DNA from: Streptomonospora nanhaiensis
Lineage (GTDB): Bacteria > Actinomycetota > Actinomycetes > Streptosporangiales > Streptosporangiaceae
Direction: 5' to 3'
Length of the DNA: 64,000 nt
NCBI RefSeq assembly: GCF_013410565.1
Contig: NZ_JACCFO010000001.1
Location: 1,550,001-1,614,000, forward strand
The notes beneath the pieces are model-generated. The model ran no database searches, had not been told where the DNA came from, and saw only the letters and a program-made list of their open reading frames with translations. Positions within the stretch are counted from its first letter, which is position 1, and every line of letters starts with the position of its first letter. The position numbers and the translations under genes were made by a program. Shown in pieces: positions 45,308-53,800 of the stretch.

Positions 45308-46480
45308 ATGCCCGAAACAACGAGCGGACACCCCGGGGCGACGACGCCGGACCGCTCCCCCACCGCCTCGCGCGCAGCGCACGACACCCCCCGCGGCGTC
45401 CCGCCCGCCCCCGCCGCGGCCGCGCCCCGCCGGCGCGGCGCGCTCGCGGTGCGCGTCCTCGTCCCCGCCCTGACGCTCGCGCTGGCGGCGCTGCTGCTGC
45501 TGTCAACGAGCATCGGCACCATCGGGGTGTCGCCGGCCGACGCCTTCCGGATCATCCTCGGGCACCTCGTGCCCGGGATGCCGTGGATGTCGGACGGGTC
45601 GCTGACCACGGTGCAGGACAACGCCGTCTGGCAGTTCCGGCTGCCCCGCGTCCTGCTGGCCGCCCTCACCGGTGCCTCGCTCGCCCTGGCGGGCGCGCTG
45701 ATCCAGGCGGTGGTCCACAACTCGCTCGCCGAGCCCTACATCCTCGGCGTCTCGGCCGGGGCGGGCGTGGGCGCGGTGTCGTTCATCGTCCTGGGGATCG
45801 GGATCAGCTCGCTGGGGATCGGCGCCTCCGCCTTCGTCGGCGCGCTGCTGGCGACCGGCGCGGTGTACTTCCTCGCCCGCAAGAACGGGCGCATCGCGCC
45901 GCAGCGGCTCATCCTGGCGGGCGTCGCGCTGGGCTCCCTGTTCAGCGCGGTGACCAGCTACCTCACCATCACCACCGACGCGCAGAACGTGTTCAGCATC
46001 ATGTTCTTCCTGCTCGGCTCGGTCTCGGCCGCCACCATGGGGCACCTCGCCCTCCCGGCCTCGGCGCTGCTCGCCGTCGGCGTGCTCACGGCCTTCCGCG
46101 CACGCGCCCTCAACGCCCTCCTCGTCGGCGACGACGCGGCGGCGTCCCTCGGCGTGAACGTGAACCGCCTGCGGACGGCGGTCCTCGTGGCCGCGGCGCT
46201 GCTGACCGGTTCGGTCGTCGCCGTCTCGGGCGGGATCGGGTTCGTCGGGCTGGTCATCCCGCACATCGCGCGGATCGTGGTGGGGTCCGACCACCGGAAG
46301 ATGCTGCCGGTCGCCGTGCTCGCCGGAGCGGTGTTCCTCGCCGGTTCGGACCTTCTGGCGCGGACGCTCGCGGCGCCGTCGGAGATCCCGCTGGGCGTGC
46401 TGACCGCCCTGGTCGGTGCGCCGTTCTTCCTGTGGCTGCTGCGGCGCGACCGCGCGGAGAGCGTGGGGATGAGCCGATGA
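45308..46480 (+). CDS. FecCD-family metallophore permease
   Basis: A 390-residue permease of the FecCD/BtuC family, with about ten membrane helices after a 45-residue polar N-terminus. Recognisable parts are FRLPRVLLAALTGASLALAG, NSLAEPYILGVSAGAGVGA, GDDAAASLGVNVNRLRTAVL and GFVGLVIPHIARIVVGSDHR. These permeases take up siderophores, heme, cobalamin or zinc chelates as a homodimer with an ATPase. It lies four bases after the S9 gene and overlaps the ATPase gene by four bases. Its place under a Zur-type box suggests a zinc-chelate substrate rather than an iron siderophore. Confidence 0.92.
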   Translation: MPETTSGHPGATTPDRSPTASRAAHDTPRGVPPAPAAAAPRRRGALAVRVLVPALTLALAALLLLSTSIGTIGVSPADAFRIILGHLVPGMPWMSDGSLTTVQDNAVWQFRLPRVLLAALTGASLALAGALIQAVVHNSLAEPYILGVSAGAGVGAVSFIVLGIGISSLGIGASAFVGALLATGAVYFLARKNGRIAPQRLILAGVALGSLFSAVTSYLTITTDAQNVFSIMFFLLGSVSAATMGHLALPASALLAVGVLTAFRARALNALLVGDDAAASLGVNVNRLRTAVLVAAALLTGSVVAVSGGIGFVGLVIPHIARIVVGSDHRKMLPVAVLAGAVFLAGSDLLARTLAAPSEIPLGVLTALVGAPFFLWLLRRDRAESVGMSR

Positions 46481-47313
46481 GAGTCGACATCGAGAACCTC
46501 TCCGCGCACCGGGGCGGCCGGCCGGTCGTGGCCGACGTGACCGTCTCCGTGCCCTCGGGCACGGTCCTCGGGCTGCTGGGGCCCAACGGCAGCGGCAAGT
46601 CCACGCTGCTGCGCGCCGTGTCGGGCATCGCGGCCCCGTCGTCGGGGCGGGTGCGCCTCGACGGCGCCGACGTCGCGTCGCTGAGCCGCAAGGAGGTCGC
46701 CCTGCGGGTGGCGGTCATGGCGCAGGAGCACAGCGAGGAGTTCGAGATCCCCGTCCTGGACATGGTCCTGCTCGGGCGCATCCCGCACGGGCACGGCTTC
46801 GGCCGCGACTCCGACCGCGACATCGCCGTCGCCCTGGACGCCCTGGACCGTGTCGGCGCCGCGCACCTGCACCACCGCTCGTTCTCGGCGCTCTCGGGCG
46901 GCGAGCGGCAGCGGGTGCTGTTCGCCCGCGCGCTCGCCCAGGACACCCCCGTGCTCGTCCTCGACGAGCCCACCAACCACCTCGACATCGCCCACCAGCT
47001 TGAGCTGCTCGACCTCGTCCAGGCCGCCGGCAGGACCGTTGTCGTGGCCCTCCACGACCTCAACCTCGCCGCGCGCTTCTGCGACACCGTCGGCGTCCTC
47101 GTCGGCGGGCGGCTGACCGCGCTGGGAGCCCCGGAGGAGGTCCTGGACACCGACCTGATCCGTTCGGCGTTCGACGTCGACTCCACCGCGGTCGTCCACC
47201 CGCGTTCGGGCCGGCGGCACTTCATCTTCGACGCCCGCAGCACCCCGCGGCGCGCCGAAGGCCCGGCCCACGACCCGTCCGTTTCAGCCCCGGAAGGAAT
47301 CACCCTCCCATGA
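46477..47313 (+). CDS. FecE-type ABC ATPase for metallophore uptake
   Basis: A 278-residue ABC ATPase: Walker A GPNGSGKSTLLRAV, Q-loop VMAQEHSEEFE, signature LSGGERQRVLFARAL, Walker B VLVLDEPTNHLD and the His switch in VVALHDLNLAARF. The order and length fit FecE/BtuD proteins that power FecCD permeases. ATG 46477 overlaps the permease stop by four bases and its own stop overlaps the binding-protein start by four bases, so the three parts are translated together. Confidence 0.94.
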   Translation: MRVDIENLSAHRGGRPVVADVTVSVPSGTVLGLLGPNGSGKSTLLRAVSGIAAPSSGRVRLDGADVASLSRKEVALRVAVMAQEHSEEFEIPVLDMVLLGRIPHGHGFGRDSDRDIAVALDALDRVGAAHLHHRSFSALSGGERQRVLFARALAQDTPVLVLDEPTNHLDIAHQLELLDLVQAAGRTVVVALHDLNLAARFCDTVGVLVGGRLTALGAPEEVLDTDLIRSAFDVDSTAVVHPRSGRRHFIFDARSTPRRAEGPAHDPSVSAPEGITLP

Positions 47314-48353
47314 TCCGCTCTGCGTCCCCCGCCGCCGCGGCGAGCCGTGCCCGCCGCCGCACCCCCCTGCCCGCGCTCGCCGCCGCCGCGGCCCTGCCGC
47401 TGGTGCTGTCCGCCTGCGGGACAGGGGTCACCAGCGGCTCCGATGCGGCCGACGGCTCGGGCGAGGCGGTGACGATCACCAACTGCGGCCGCGAGCTCTC
47501 CTTTGACTCAACCCCCACCAGCGTCGTCGGCATGATGCCCTCGCAGACCGAACTGCTGATCCGCCTCGGCGCCCTGGACTCCCTCGTCGGCCAGGCCCAG
47601 ACCGACGTCTCACCGCTGCCGGACGACATCGCCGACCAGGCCGCCGACATCCCGGTGCTCAGCACCGACGTACCCCCGGCGCGCGAGGACCTCCTCGCCG
47701 CCGCCCCCGACCTGGTGGTCTCCCCCACGGAGTACGAGTTCACCGCCGAGCAGGGCTTCGCCAGCATCGAACAGCTGAAGCAGAACGGCGCCCAGGCCTA
47801 CGTCGCGACCGGCGGCTGCCTCGACCGCCGCAACACCGCGGAGGTCACCGACGTGCTGACCGACATCGAGAACCTCGGTGCGATCCTGCGCGTGCCCGAT
47901 GTCGCCGAGGAGCTCTCCCAGGACGCCGAGGCGCGGCTGTCCGACGTCGAGGCCGCGATCGGCGACGTGCCCCGCCGCACGGTCGCCCAGGTCTACGTCG
48001 AGGGCAACTCGCTCCAGGCGATCGGCGCCGGAATCGAGGCGGACATCATCGCCACCGCCGGCGGGGAGAACGTCTTCGACCCCGACGCACCCGAGTTCGC
48101 CGACTTCTTCGCCGCCGAGATCACCCCCGAGGAGATCATCAGCCGCGACCCCGACGCCATCGTCTTCAGCGTGTCGAGCCCCGAGTCCGAGGAGAACACC
48201 CGCGACTACCTTGAGCGGACCTTCCCCGACGTGGCCGCCGTGAAGAACGACCGCCTCATCGCCGTCCCCAAGAGCGACCTGTTCCCCGGCACCCTCGGAA
48301 ACATCGACGCCGTCGAACTCATCGCCCAGGAGCTGTACCCGGACGCGTTCTAG
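47310..48353 (+). CDS. metallophore-binding lipoprotein (FecB/BtuF type)
   Basis: A 347-residue periplasmic-binding-protein-like lipoprotein. The signal sequence ends in the lipobox LSAC (about residues 33-36). The two lobes carry the family pattern: TSVVGMMPSQTELLIRLGAL, AREDLLAAAPDLVVSPTEYE, then IGAGIEADIIATAGGENVFD, and RDPDAIVFSVSSPE near the end. It should capture a metal chelate outside the membrane and deliver it to the FecCD permease. It ends the Zur-controlled uptake operon, and a strong hairpin follows. No His-rich loop typical of direct zinc-binding ZnuA proteins is present, which fits a chelate rather than free zinc. Confidence 0.92.
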   Translation: MIRSASPAAAASRARRRTPLPALAAAAALPLVLSACGTGVTSGSDAADGSGEAVTITNCGRELSFDSTPTSVVGMMPSQTELLIRLGALDSLVGQAQTDVSPLPDDIADQAADIPVLSTDVPPAREDLLAAAPDLVVSPTEYEFTAEQGFASIEQLKQNGAQAYVATGGCLDRRNTAEVTDVLTDIENLGAILRVPDVAEELSQDAEARLSDVEAAIGDVPRRTVAQVYVEGNSLQAIGAGIEADIIATAGGENVFDPDAPEFADFFAAEITPEEIISRDPDAIVFSVSSPESEENTRDYLERTFPDVAAVKNDRLIAVPKSDLFPGTLGNIDAVELIAQELYPDAF

Positions 48354-48371
48354 GCCCGCGGGCGCGGGAGA

Positions 48372-48404
48372 CGCCCCGGCGGCGGGCCGCCCCCGCCGCC
48401 GGGG
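48372..48404. terminator. 13-bp hairpin between convergent genes
   Basis: GCCCCGGCGGCGG (48372-48384) pairs perfectly with CCGCCGCCGGGGC (48392-48404). It lies between two converging genes and probably serves both. Confidence 0.72.
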
Positions 48405-48452
48405 CCCGGAGCGGCCTCGCGGCGGCGGCCGGGCCGCGGGGGCCGTTCGGTG

Positions 48453-49574
48453 TCACTGCGTGCCGAGCGTCTGGTCGAAGGGGTCCTCCTGGAACGCCGG
48501 CCAGGTCTCGCCGGGGGCCAGCAGGCAGGAGTCGAGGAGCGCGGTCAGGCGTTCGGTGTCCAGGTCCAGACCGGTGAAGGCCAGGTGCTGGCGGCGGTCG
48601 CCCACGGCCGGGTCCCAGTCCAGCCGGGCCGAGAGGCGGCGGGCCGGCGGTACCAGCTCCGCGGCCGCCTCGGGCAGCGAGGCCAGCCACGGCCCCGCGC
48701 TCTCGATGGCGAGCAGGTCGCTGTGGGAGTCCCACACCAGGAGCGTGTCGGGCCGGCTGGCCAGCCAGATGCGGCCGCGGCCGCGCAGGCAGCCGGCGAC
48801 GATCTCGGCCAGGGCGTCGTGCAGCCGCTCGGGATGCAGCGGCCGCGTGCGCGTCCAGGTGAAGGTGGCCACCCGCCCACCGGAGCACGGCGTGTACTGC
48901 GCCCAGGCCGGGTTCGCCCGCGCGGCCGCGGCGTCCGGGTCGAACGCGCCGCGGGCGATGTCGGCGATTCCCGGTCCGAGCGGTATCACGGCGGCGGCCG
49001 GGTTGAGCTGCTCCAGGAGAGGGACCGCGTCCTCGGGACGCCGGTCGCCGGCGACCACGAGCGCGCTCGGGTACTCGATCTGGCGGGTGAGCACCTCGGC
49101 CACGGTGCGGTCGTCGTCCTGGGCGATGTCCAGCCCGCGGTCCACCAGGTCGTCGTGGCCGCTCAGGTCCGCGACCAGGCGCCCGGTGTCCACGGCCGTG
49201 ACGACGGCGGCCAGGGCCAGCGACTCCTCGGCCGCCACGGCCGTGGACACGGCGCGGGGGTCGACCGACTCCCAGCCCTCGACCACGCACAGCTCGTAGG
49301 CGTTCTGGCCGGCCAGCCGCCGCAGGAGCGGGACGAGGTCCTCGCGCAGCGCGCAGGACGCGCACGCGTGCACCAGCTCGATGGGGCGCTCGTCGTGTGT
49401 TCCCCACCGGTCCCGGATGGAGCGCCGCACGACGCCCTCGCCGACCTCCTCGAAGCCGTGGTGCACCGCGACGGACCTCGGCACGGCGGCGAGCAGCGCC
49501 TCGACCGCCTGCCGCCGAGCCGCGCGGTGCAGGCCCGTGGCGACCACCACACGCAAGGGGGCGCGTTCCTCCAT
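48453..49574 (-). CDS. COG0523 family protein, MRF-like, Zur-box controlled
   Basis: A 373-residue COG0523 (CobW-like) protein of the actinobacterial MRF subgroup. It starts RVVVATGLHRAARRQAVEALL and so lacks the usual Walker A GKT of CobW GTPases. The metal motif reads HACASCALREDL, with C-x-x-C instead of CXCC. The C-terminal CobW domain (TFTWTRTRPLHPERLHDALA, then GRGRIWLASRPDTLLVWDS) is present. In Mycobacterium smegmatis MRF is induced by zinc starvation and recruits a ribosome hibernation factor (from memory). ATG 49574 has GGAG close upstream, and a Zur box lies 18 bases above it. Confidence 0.85.
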   Translation of the reverse strand: MEERAPLRVVVATGLHRAARRQAVEALLAAVPRSVAVHHGFEEVGEGVVRRSIRDRWGTHDERPIELVHACASCALREDLVPLLRRLAGQNAYELCVVEGWESVDPRAVSTAVAAEESLALAAVVTAVDTGRLVADLSGHDDLVDRGLDIAQDDDRTVAEVLTRQIEYPSALVVAGDRRPEDAVPLLEQLNPAAAVIPLGPGIADIARGAFDPDAAAARANPAWAQYTPCSGGRVATFTWTRTRPLHPERLHDALAEIVAGCLRGRGRIWLASRPDTLLVWDSHSDLLAIESAGPWLASLPEAAAELVPPARRLSARLDWDPAVGDRRQHLAFTGLDLDTERLTALLDSCLLAPGETWPAFQEDPFDQTLGTQ

Positions 49575-49591
49575 AAGCACTCCAATGAAAA

Positions 49592-49606
49592 TGAAAATCA
49601 TTATCA
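49592..49606. promoter_or_regulatory. Zur box (14/15)
   Basis: Read leftward the element is TGATAATGATTTTCA, differing from the actinobacterial consensus TGAAAATGATTTTCA at one position. It lies 18 bases upstream of the MRF-like gene's ATG. A second TTTTCATT block adjoins it. Confidence 0.82.
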
Positions 49607-49790
49607 AACTGACCGCATGCTACCCCAGTGCCCGCGCACGCGCGGTGCGGCCCCACCGACCTGCTGCGGCGCCGGTCCCTGCCCGGACCGGCCGAGGCCC
49701 TGCTGCGGCGGCTCGTCTACGGCCGCCGGGCGTGAGTGGAAGGCCCTGCCCCCTCACCGGCAGGGAGCGGGGCCGCAGCACCGTACGGGG

Positions 49791-49826
49791 CCCCGGCGGC
49801 CCGGCCGCGGGGCCGGGCCGCCGGGG
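49791..49826 (-). terminator. 16-bp hairpin after secreted-protein gene
   Basis: CCCCGGCGGCCCGGCC (49791-49806) pairs perfectly with GGCCGGGCCGCCGGGG (49811-49826), directly after the stop codon at 49831 in the leftward sense. Confidence 0.7.
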
Positions 49827-49830
49827 CGGG

Positions 49831-50400
49831 TCAGGCGGGGGTGATCGCGGAGACCGTGGAGGCGCCGAGGTCGGGGTTGGCGCAGACGCGGTCGAGGCCG
49901 CCGGTGGGGACGTACTCGGCGCCCTCGTCGTTCTGGAAGAACAGGGCGGCCCCGTCGACCTGGGTGGGCCGGCACTCGGCGGGGTCGTAGTCGTCCGGGT
50001 TGGGCCGGGCCACGGTCACGGTGGCGGTGTCGCCGGGGAACAGCGCGAAGACGCTGCCGCCCTGGCCTTCGCGGATCGCGTGCGCGCCGATGGGGTTGCC
50101 CTCGGAGTCGCCCCAGTACATGTCGGCGACGGAGGGGTACATGGTGCACGCCTCGTCGTCCCAGGGGCTGAGCGGGTCCCGCTTGGTCAGCTCGAACTCG
50201 ATGTAGACGGTGCCGGCCGCGGCCTCGCGCCCGGTCTCGGCGACCTCCAGGTCCACCGCCGTGCAGTCGCGGACGCTCAGGGCGCCCGCGCCGGCGGTGT
50301 CGTCGGCGGCGGCCGCGGGCGCGCCGAGCACGAGGGCGGGCAGGGCCAGCGCTCCCAGGGCCGCTGCTCGGACCGAACCGGCTCCACGTGCGCGTGTCAT
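49831..50400 (-). CDS. secreted DUF4232-like protein
   Basis: A 189-residue exported protein. An N-terminal signal peptide (RAAALGALALPALVLGAPAA, then AAADD) precedes a beta-rich domain with four cysteines (VRDCTAVDLEV; DEACTMYPSVADMYWGDSEG; PAECRPTQVDG; DRVCANP), the pattern of DUF4232 proteins common in actinomycetes. The function is unknown. ATG 50400 is chosen because GAGGAG lies ten bases upstream; an ATG at 50409 would be only one base from that site. It lies between two short non-coding gaps and has no visible link with the zinc cluster. Confidence 0.78.
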   Translation of the reverse strand: MTRARGAGSVRAAALGALALPALVLGAPAAAADDTAGAGALSVRDCTAVDLEVAETGREAAAGTVYIEFELTKRDPLSPWDDEACTMYPSVADMYWGDSEGNPIGAHAIREGQGGSVFALFPGDTATVTVARPNPDDYDPAECRPTQVDGAALFFQNDEGAEYVPTGGLDRVCANPDLGASTVSAITPA

Positions 50401-50609
50401 TGCGAACATGCTCCTCAATTCCGGGGGGGTGCCGATCCGTCGAACACGGTCGGCTACTGCGCATGTGACGCCGGGAGCGACACGATGGTTTGCACCGGTA
50501 ACCGGTGGATCACCCGGATTCCGAGGTACCGCCGGAAACGGGACCGCCGCCCCGGCGGGCGCCCCCTCCCCAGCGCGGCCCGCCCGGAGCCCCCGGCCGC
50601 CCGGCGGGC

Positions 50610-51062
50610 TCAGCCCACCGCCCGCTTCACCAGCGCGGCGATCCGCTCCTCCACCTCCGGGGTCATCTCGCTCAGGGCGAACCCGGTCGCCCACATCGGC
50701 CCCTCGTCTAGCCGCGCGTGGTCGCTGAACCCGAGGGTGGCGTAGCGCGTGTTGAACTTGGCCCGGGCCTGGAAGTGGCAGACCAGTTTGCCGTTCAGCG
50801 CGTAGGCGGGCATGCCGTACCAGAGCCTGGGCTCCAGCCCGGGCGCGCCGGCGGTGACGACGGCGTGGACGCGCTCGGCCATGCTCCGGTCCGGCTCGTC
50901 CATCGCCGCGATCTTGTCGAGCACGTCGCGCAGGGCCTCCGCCGCCTTCTCGGCCTTGGTGGCGCGGCGCGCCGCCTTCTTCCGCTCCGTGGCGCGGTCC
51001 TTCATCGCGGCCCGCTCCTCGGCCGTGAACCCCTGGTCGGTGCTGTGGTCGGTGCTGCTCAT
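50610..51062 (-). CDS. DUF1801-family (YdhG-like) protein
   Basis: A 150-residue protein with a charged N-terminal helix ([20 protein letters not shown]) and a DUF1801 domain: [40 protein letters not shown] and [17 protein letters not shown]. The domain is related to bacterial frataxin-like or 'iron chaperone' annotations, though the true function is not established. GGGAG stands seven bases before ATG 51062. The divergent TetR gene at 51217 may control it through the palindrome at 51125. Confidence 0.8.
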   Translation of the reverse strand: MSSTDHSTDQGFTAEERAAMKDRATERKKAARRATKAEKAAEALRDVLDKIAAMDEPDRSMAERVHAVVTAGAPGLEPRLWYGMPAYALNGKLVCHFQARAKFNTRYATLGFSDHARLDEGPMWATGFALSEMTPEVEERIAALVKRAVG

Positions 51063-51124
51063 GGTGGACTCCCGATTCAGGGTGTCGGCGCCCCGGAACG
51101 GCCGGCGGCGCCGCGTCATGCGTA

Positions 51125-51138
51125 ACGGAACGTTTCGT
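51125..51138. promoter_or_regulatory. palindromic operator, TetR/DUF1801 gap
   Basis: ACGGAACGTTTCGT is a 14-base near-perfect palindrome (12 of 14 positions), flanked by GTAACG on both sides. It lies between the divergent DUF1801 and TetR genes and is the likely TetR binding site. Confidence 0.5.
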
Positions 51139-51216
51139 AACGCGTCGGAAGCTACTGTGATCTGCGGTTTCCTGTCAAGGTAGAACGCGGCGTAACGTTG
51201 GGATAGGTTGGTCGCC

Positions 51217-51810
51217 GTGGCTGCCACCTCCGACTCCGCGCGCCCGGCCCGGCGCAGCGAGCGCTCCCGCCGCGCGACCCTGGACGCCGTCTTCGACCTG
51301 ACCGTGCGGCGGGGATACGCCGCGGTCACCGTCGAGGCCATCGCCGCCGCCGCCGGCGTGGGCAAACCCACCATCTACCGGTGGTGGCCCTCCAAGGGCG
51401 CGCTCGCCCTGGAGGCCATCAGCGACAGGGTCGGCGGCGTGCTCGACTTCCCCGACACCGGCGACATCGCCGCCGACCTCACCAGCCAGATCACCGCCCT
51501 GGTCACCCTGCTCAACAGCGGCTTCGGCACCGTCTACCGGGGCGTGATCGCCGAGGCGCAGGGCGACCCCGACCTCGCCGCCGCCCTGCGCGACACCGTC
51601 GTCGAGCCCCGTTCCCGCGTGTGCCAGGACCGGCTGGCCAAGGCCGTCGCCGAAGGACAGCTGCGCGGCGACGTCCCGGTCCGGGTGATGGTCGAACTGC
51701 TCTACGCGCCGGTCTACTACCGGTTCCTGCTGGGTACCGACCCCCTGAGCCCGCGCCAGGTCCCCGGCCAGGTCGAGGCCGTCCTGGCCGGACTCCGACC
51801 GCCGGCCTAG
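51217..51810 (+). CDS. TetR-family repressor
   Basis: A 197-residue TetR regulator. The DNA-binding part reads [20 protein letters not shown], then [20 protein letters not shown]. The C-terminal domain ([20 protein letters not shown], then [19 protein letters not shown]) is of the type TetR_C_11/16. The GTG at 51217 is preferred: a -10-like TAGGTT (51204-51209) lies seven bases before it, indicating a leaderless message; an in-frame TTG at 51208 is less likely. It ends one base before the convergent XRE gene. Confidence 0.87.
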   Translation: MAATSDSARPARRSERSRRATLDAVFDLTVRRGYAAVTVEAIAAAAGVGKPTIYRWWPSKGALALEAISDRVGGVLDFPDTGDIAADLTSQITALVTLLNSGFGTVYRGVIAEAQGDPDLAAALRDTVVEPRSRVCQDRLAKAVAEGQLRGDVPVRVMVELLYAPVYYRFLLGTDPLSPRQVPGQVEAVLAGLRPPA

Positions 51811-51811
51811 G

Positions 51812-52666
51812 TCAGCGCCCGGCCGCGAAGTCCTCGTGGCCGAGGACCGCGAGCAGGCGGATCTTGTCCTCGGCCTCGCTGCCGGGGGCGGGGGTGAGGA
51901 CCAGCAGGGCCTGCGACTGGTCCTCGGTGAACAGCGCCTGGCAGTCCACCTCGATCCGGCCGACCCGCGGGTGGACGAGGGTCTTGTGGTCCTCGAAGCG
52001 GCGCGCGACCTCGTGCCGGTCCCACACGCGGCGGAACTCCTCCGACTCCGCGTGGAGCACCCGGACCAGCTCGGCCGCGCGCGAGCGCTCCCCCGCCGCG
52101 CCGTAGGCCGCGCGCAGGGCGGCGACCATGCTGCGCCCCTGCCGGTCGTGGTCCTCGGCCGGGTACACCGCGCGGGAGGCGGGATCGGTGAACCACCGGT
52201 AGGTGTCGCTGCGCTCCCAGCCGCGCAGCCGGGACCGGTCGCCGAAGACGGCGGTGGCCAGCCGGTTGGCCACCAGCACCTCGCTCAGCGACGACAGGAT
52301 CAGCGCCGGGCTGTCCTCCAGGCGGTCCAGGACCCGCAGCAGGGCCGGCGCCACGTGCGTGTCGTCCAGGGTGCGCCGGGGCACGTTGTGCCCGGCCAGC
52401 CGGTAGACGTAGTCGCGCTCGTCCGCCGTCAGCCGCAGGGCCCTGGCCAGCGCGGACAGCATCTGCTCGGAGGGCTGGGGGCCGCGCTGCTGCTCCAGGC
52501 GCACGTAGTAGTCGGTGGACATCCCGGTCAGCCCGGCGACCTCCTCGCGCCGCAGGCCGGGGGTGCGGCGGCGCGGCCCGGGCACCAGGCCCACGTCGGA
52601 GGGCCGCAGCGCCTGGCGGCGGCGGCGCAGGAAGTCGGCGAGAGCGGCGCGGTTCACGTCCTCCAT
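51812..52666 (-). CDS. XRE-family regulator with MmyB-like ligand domain
   Basis: A 284-residue regulator. Residues 8-80 are an XRE helix-turn-helix (LRREEVAGLTGMSTDYYVRL, then EQQRGPQPSEQMLSALARAL). The remainder is the MmyB/PAS-like ligand-binding domain (LVANRLATAVFGDRSRLRGW; RVWDRHEVARRFEDHKTLVH). Such regulators are numerous in actinomycetes and often control an adjacent oxidoreductase; here the divergent SDR gene is 93 bases away. The start at ATG 52666 fits the family; GTG 52657 is possible. Confidence 0.9.
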   Translation of the reverse strand: MEDVNRAALADFLRRRRQALRPSDVGLVPGPRRRTPGLRREEVAGLTGMSTDYYVRLEQQRGPQPSEQMLSALARALRLTADERDYVYRLAGHNVPRRTLDDTHVAPALLRVLDRLEDSPALILSSLSEVLVANRLATAVFGDRSRLRGWERSDTYRWFTDPASRAVYPAEDHDRQGRSMVAALRAAYGAAGERSRAAELVRVLHAESEEFRRVWDRHEVARRFEDHKTLVHPRVGRIEVDCQALFTEDQSQALLVLTPAPGSEAEDKIRLLAVLGHEDFAAGR

Positions 52667-52759
52667 GGTGGCCCATCGGGCCCCGCCCAGCCAGGGACCG
52701 CCGCTCCTACGATCGCCGGGTCTCTCCCGCCGCCGGCGCGCGGCGCCCAGGGTGGAGGC

Positions 52760-53518
52760 ATGGACATCACCGGAAACACCGTCTTCATCCCCGGCGCCAC
52801 CTCGGGGATCGGCCTCGCCCTGGCCCTGCGCCTGCGGGACCGGGGCAACACGGTCGTCATCGGCGGGCGCCGCGCCGAGGCCCTCAAGCTGCTGGCCGCC
52901 GAGCACGGTTTCGACACCGTCCTCGTCGACACCGCCGACCCGGCGTCGATCGCCTCGGCCGCGCGCGAGGTCGTGGACCGACACCCCGACCTCAACGTGC
53001 TGGTCGCCATGGCCGGGATCATGCGCGTCGAGGACTGGCGCACGGCCGGCTTCCTGGCCGACGCCGAGGAGGTCGTCACGACCAACCTGCTCGGCCCGAT
53101 CCGGCTGATCGCCGCCCTGGTGGAGCACCTGCGCACCCGGCCCGGCGCCGCGATCGTCACGGTCTCCTCGGGCCTGGCGCACGCCCCGCTGCGCGTGACC
53201 CCCACCTACAACGCGACCAAGGCCGCGATCCACATGCTCAGCGAGTCGCTGCGCCTGCAGCTGGCCGGCGCCGGCGTACAGGTGGTCGAACTGGTCCCGC
53301 CCTCGGTCCGCACCAAGCTCCTGCCCGGCCAGGAGACCTCCGACTTCGCCATGCCGCTCGACGCGTTCGCCGACGAGGCCATGGCCCTGCTGGAGGCCGA
53401 CCCCGACGCCCGCGAGGTGCTCGTGGAGCGGGTGCGGTTCCTCCGCTACGGCGAGGCGCGCGGCGACTACGACCAGGTCGTCGCCGCGCTCAACGCCGCC
53501 GACCCGCACTCCCGCTGA
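52760..53518 (+). CDS. short-chain dehydrogenase/reductase
   Basis: A 252-residue classical SDR. The cofactor motif is GATSGIGLALALRLRDRG, followed by a GGRR turn consistent with NADP binding. The NNAG-equivalent is MAGIM, the catalytic Ser lies in VTVSSGLAH, and the Tyr-Lys pair is in YNATKAAI. The sequence resembles DltE-like or YqjQ-type SDRs annotated as involved in D-alanine esterification; the actual substrate is unknown. GGAGG precedes ATG 52760. A tautomerase gene follows after 39 bases in the same direction, probably in one operon. Confidence 0.92.
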   Translation: MDITGNTVFIPGATSGIGLALALRLRDRGNTVVIGGRRAEALKLLAAEHGFDTVLVDTADPASIASAAREVVDRHPDLNVLVAMAGIMRVEDWRTAGFLADAEEVVTTNLLGPIRLIAALVEHLRTRPGAAIVTVSSGLAHAPLRVTPTYNATKAAIHMLSESLRLQLAGAGVQVVELVPPSVRTKLLPGQETSDFAMPLDAFADEAMALLEADPDAREVLVERVRFLRYGEARGDYDQVVAALNAADPHSR

Positions 53519-53557
53519 CCACCCGCCGACTCACCGCAGACCCAGCAAAGGACTCCC

Positions 53558-53764
53558 ATGCCGTTCGCCAATCTCAAGGTGCCCGCCGACACGCTGACCC
53601 CCGAGTCGAGGAAGAGGCTCCAGGACGCCGTCACCCAGGCGTTCGTGGACGTGTACGGGGAACGCGCCCGGCCCACCACGCTCGTCGTCCTGGAGGAGGT
53701 GGCCGACGGCGGGTGGTCCCTGGGCGGGACCGTCCTGAACGCGGACGTGCTCGGCCGCAGCTGA
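53558..53764 (+). CDS. 4-oxalocrotonate tautomerase-like protein
   Basis: A 68-residue tautomerase. The catalytic proline follows the initiator (MPFANLKVP), so it becomes the N-terminus after methionine removal. The rest matches the family: LTPESRKRLQDAVTQAFVDV, then RARPTTLVVLEEVADGGWSL. AAAGGA precedes ATG 53558. It may act in the same catabolic step as the SDR encoded upstream. Confidence 0.87.
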   Translation: MPFANLKVPADTLTPESRKRLQDAVTQAFVDVYGERARPTTLVVLEEVADGGWSLGGTVLNADVLGRS

Positions 53765-53800
53765 AGCAGGCGCGGCAATGCCCCGCCCCGCGGCGCCCTT

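Noticed and set aside
45308-48353. iron-siderophore uptake as the primary reading of the FecBCD genes
   Set aside because: The families cannot distinguish metals, but the only operator visible for the operon is Zur-like, and no iron-box (IdeR/DmdR-like) sequence was seen.
50400-50409. ATG at 50409 as start of the DUF4232-like gene
   Set aside because: It lies one base from the GAGGAG site; the ATG at 50400 has normal spacing and leaves a regular signal peptide.
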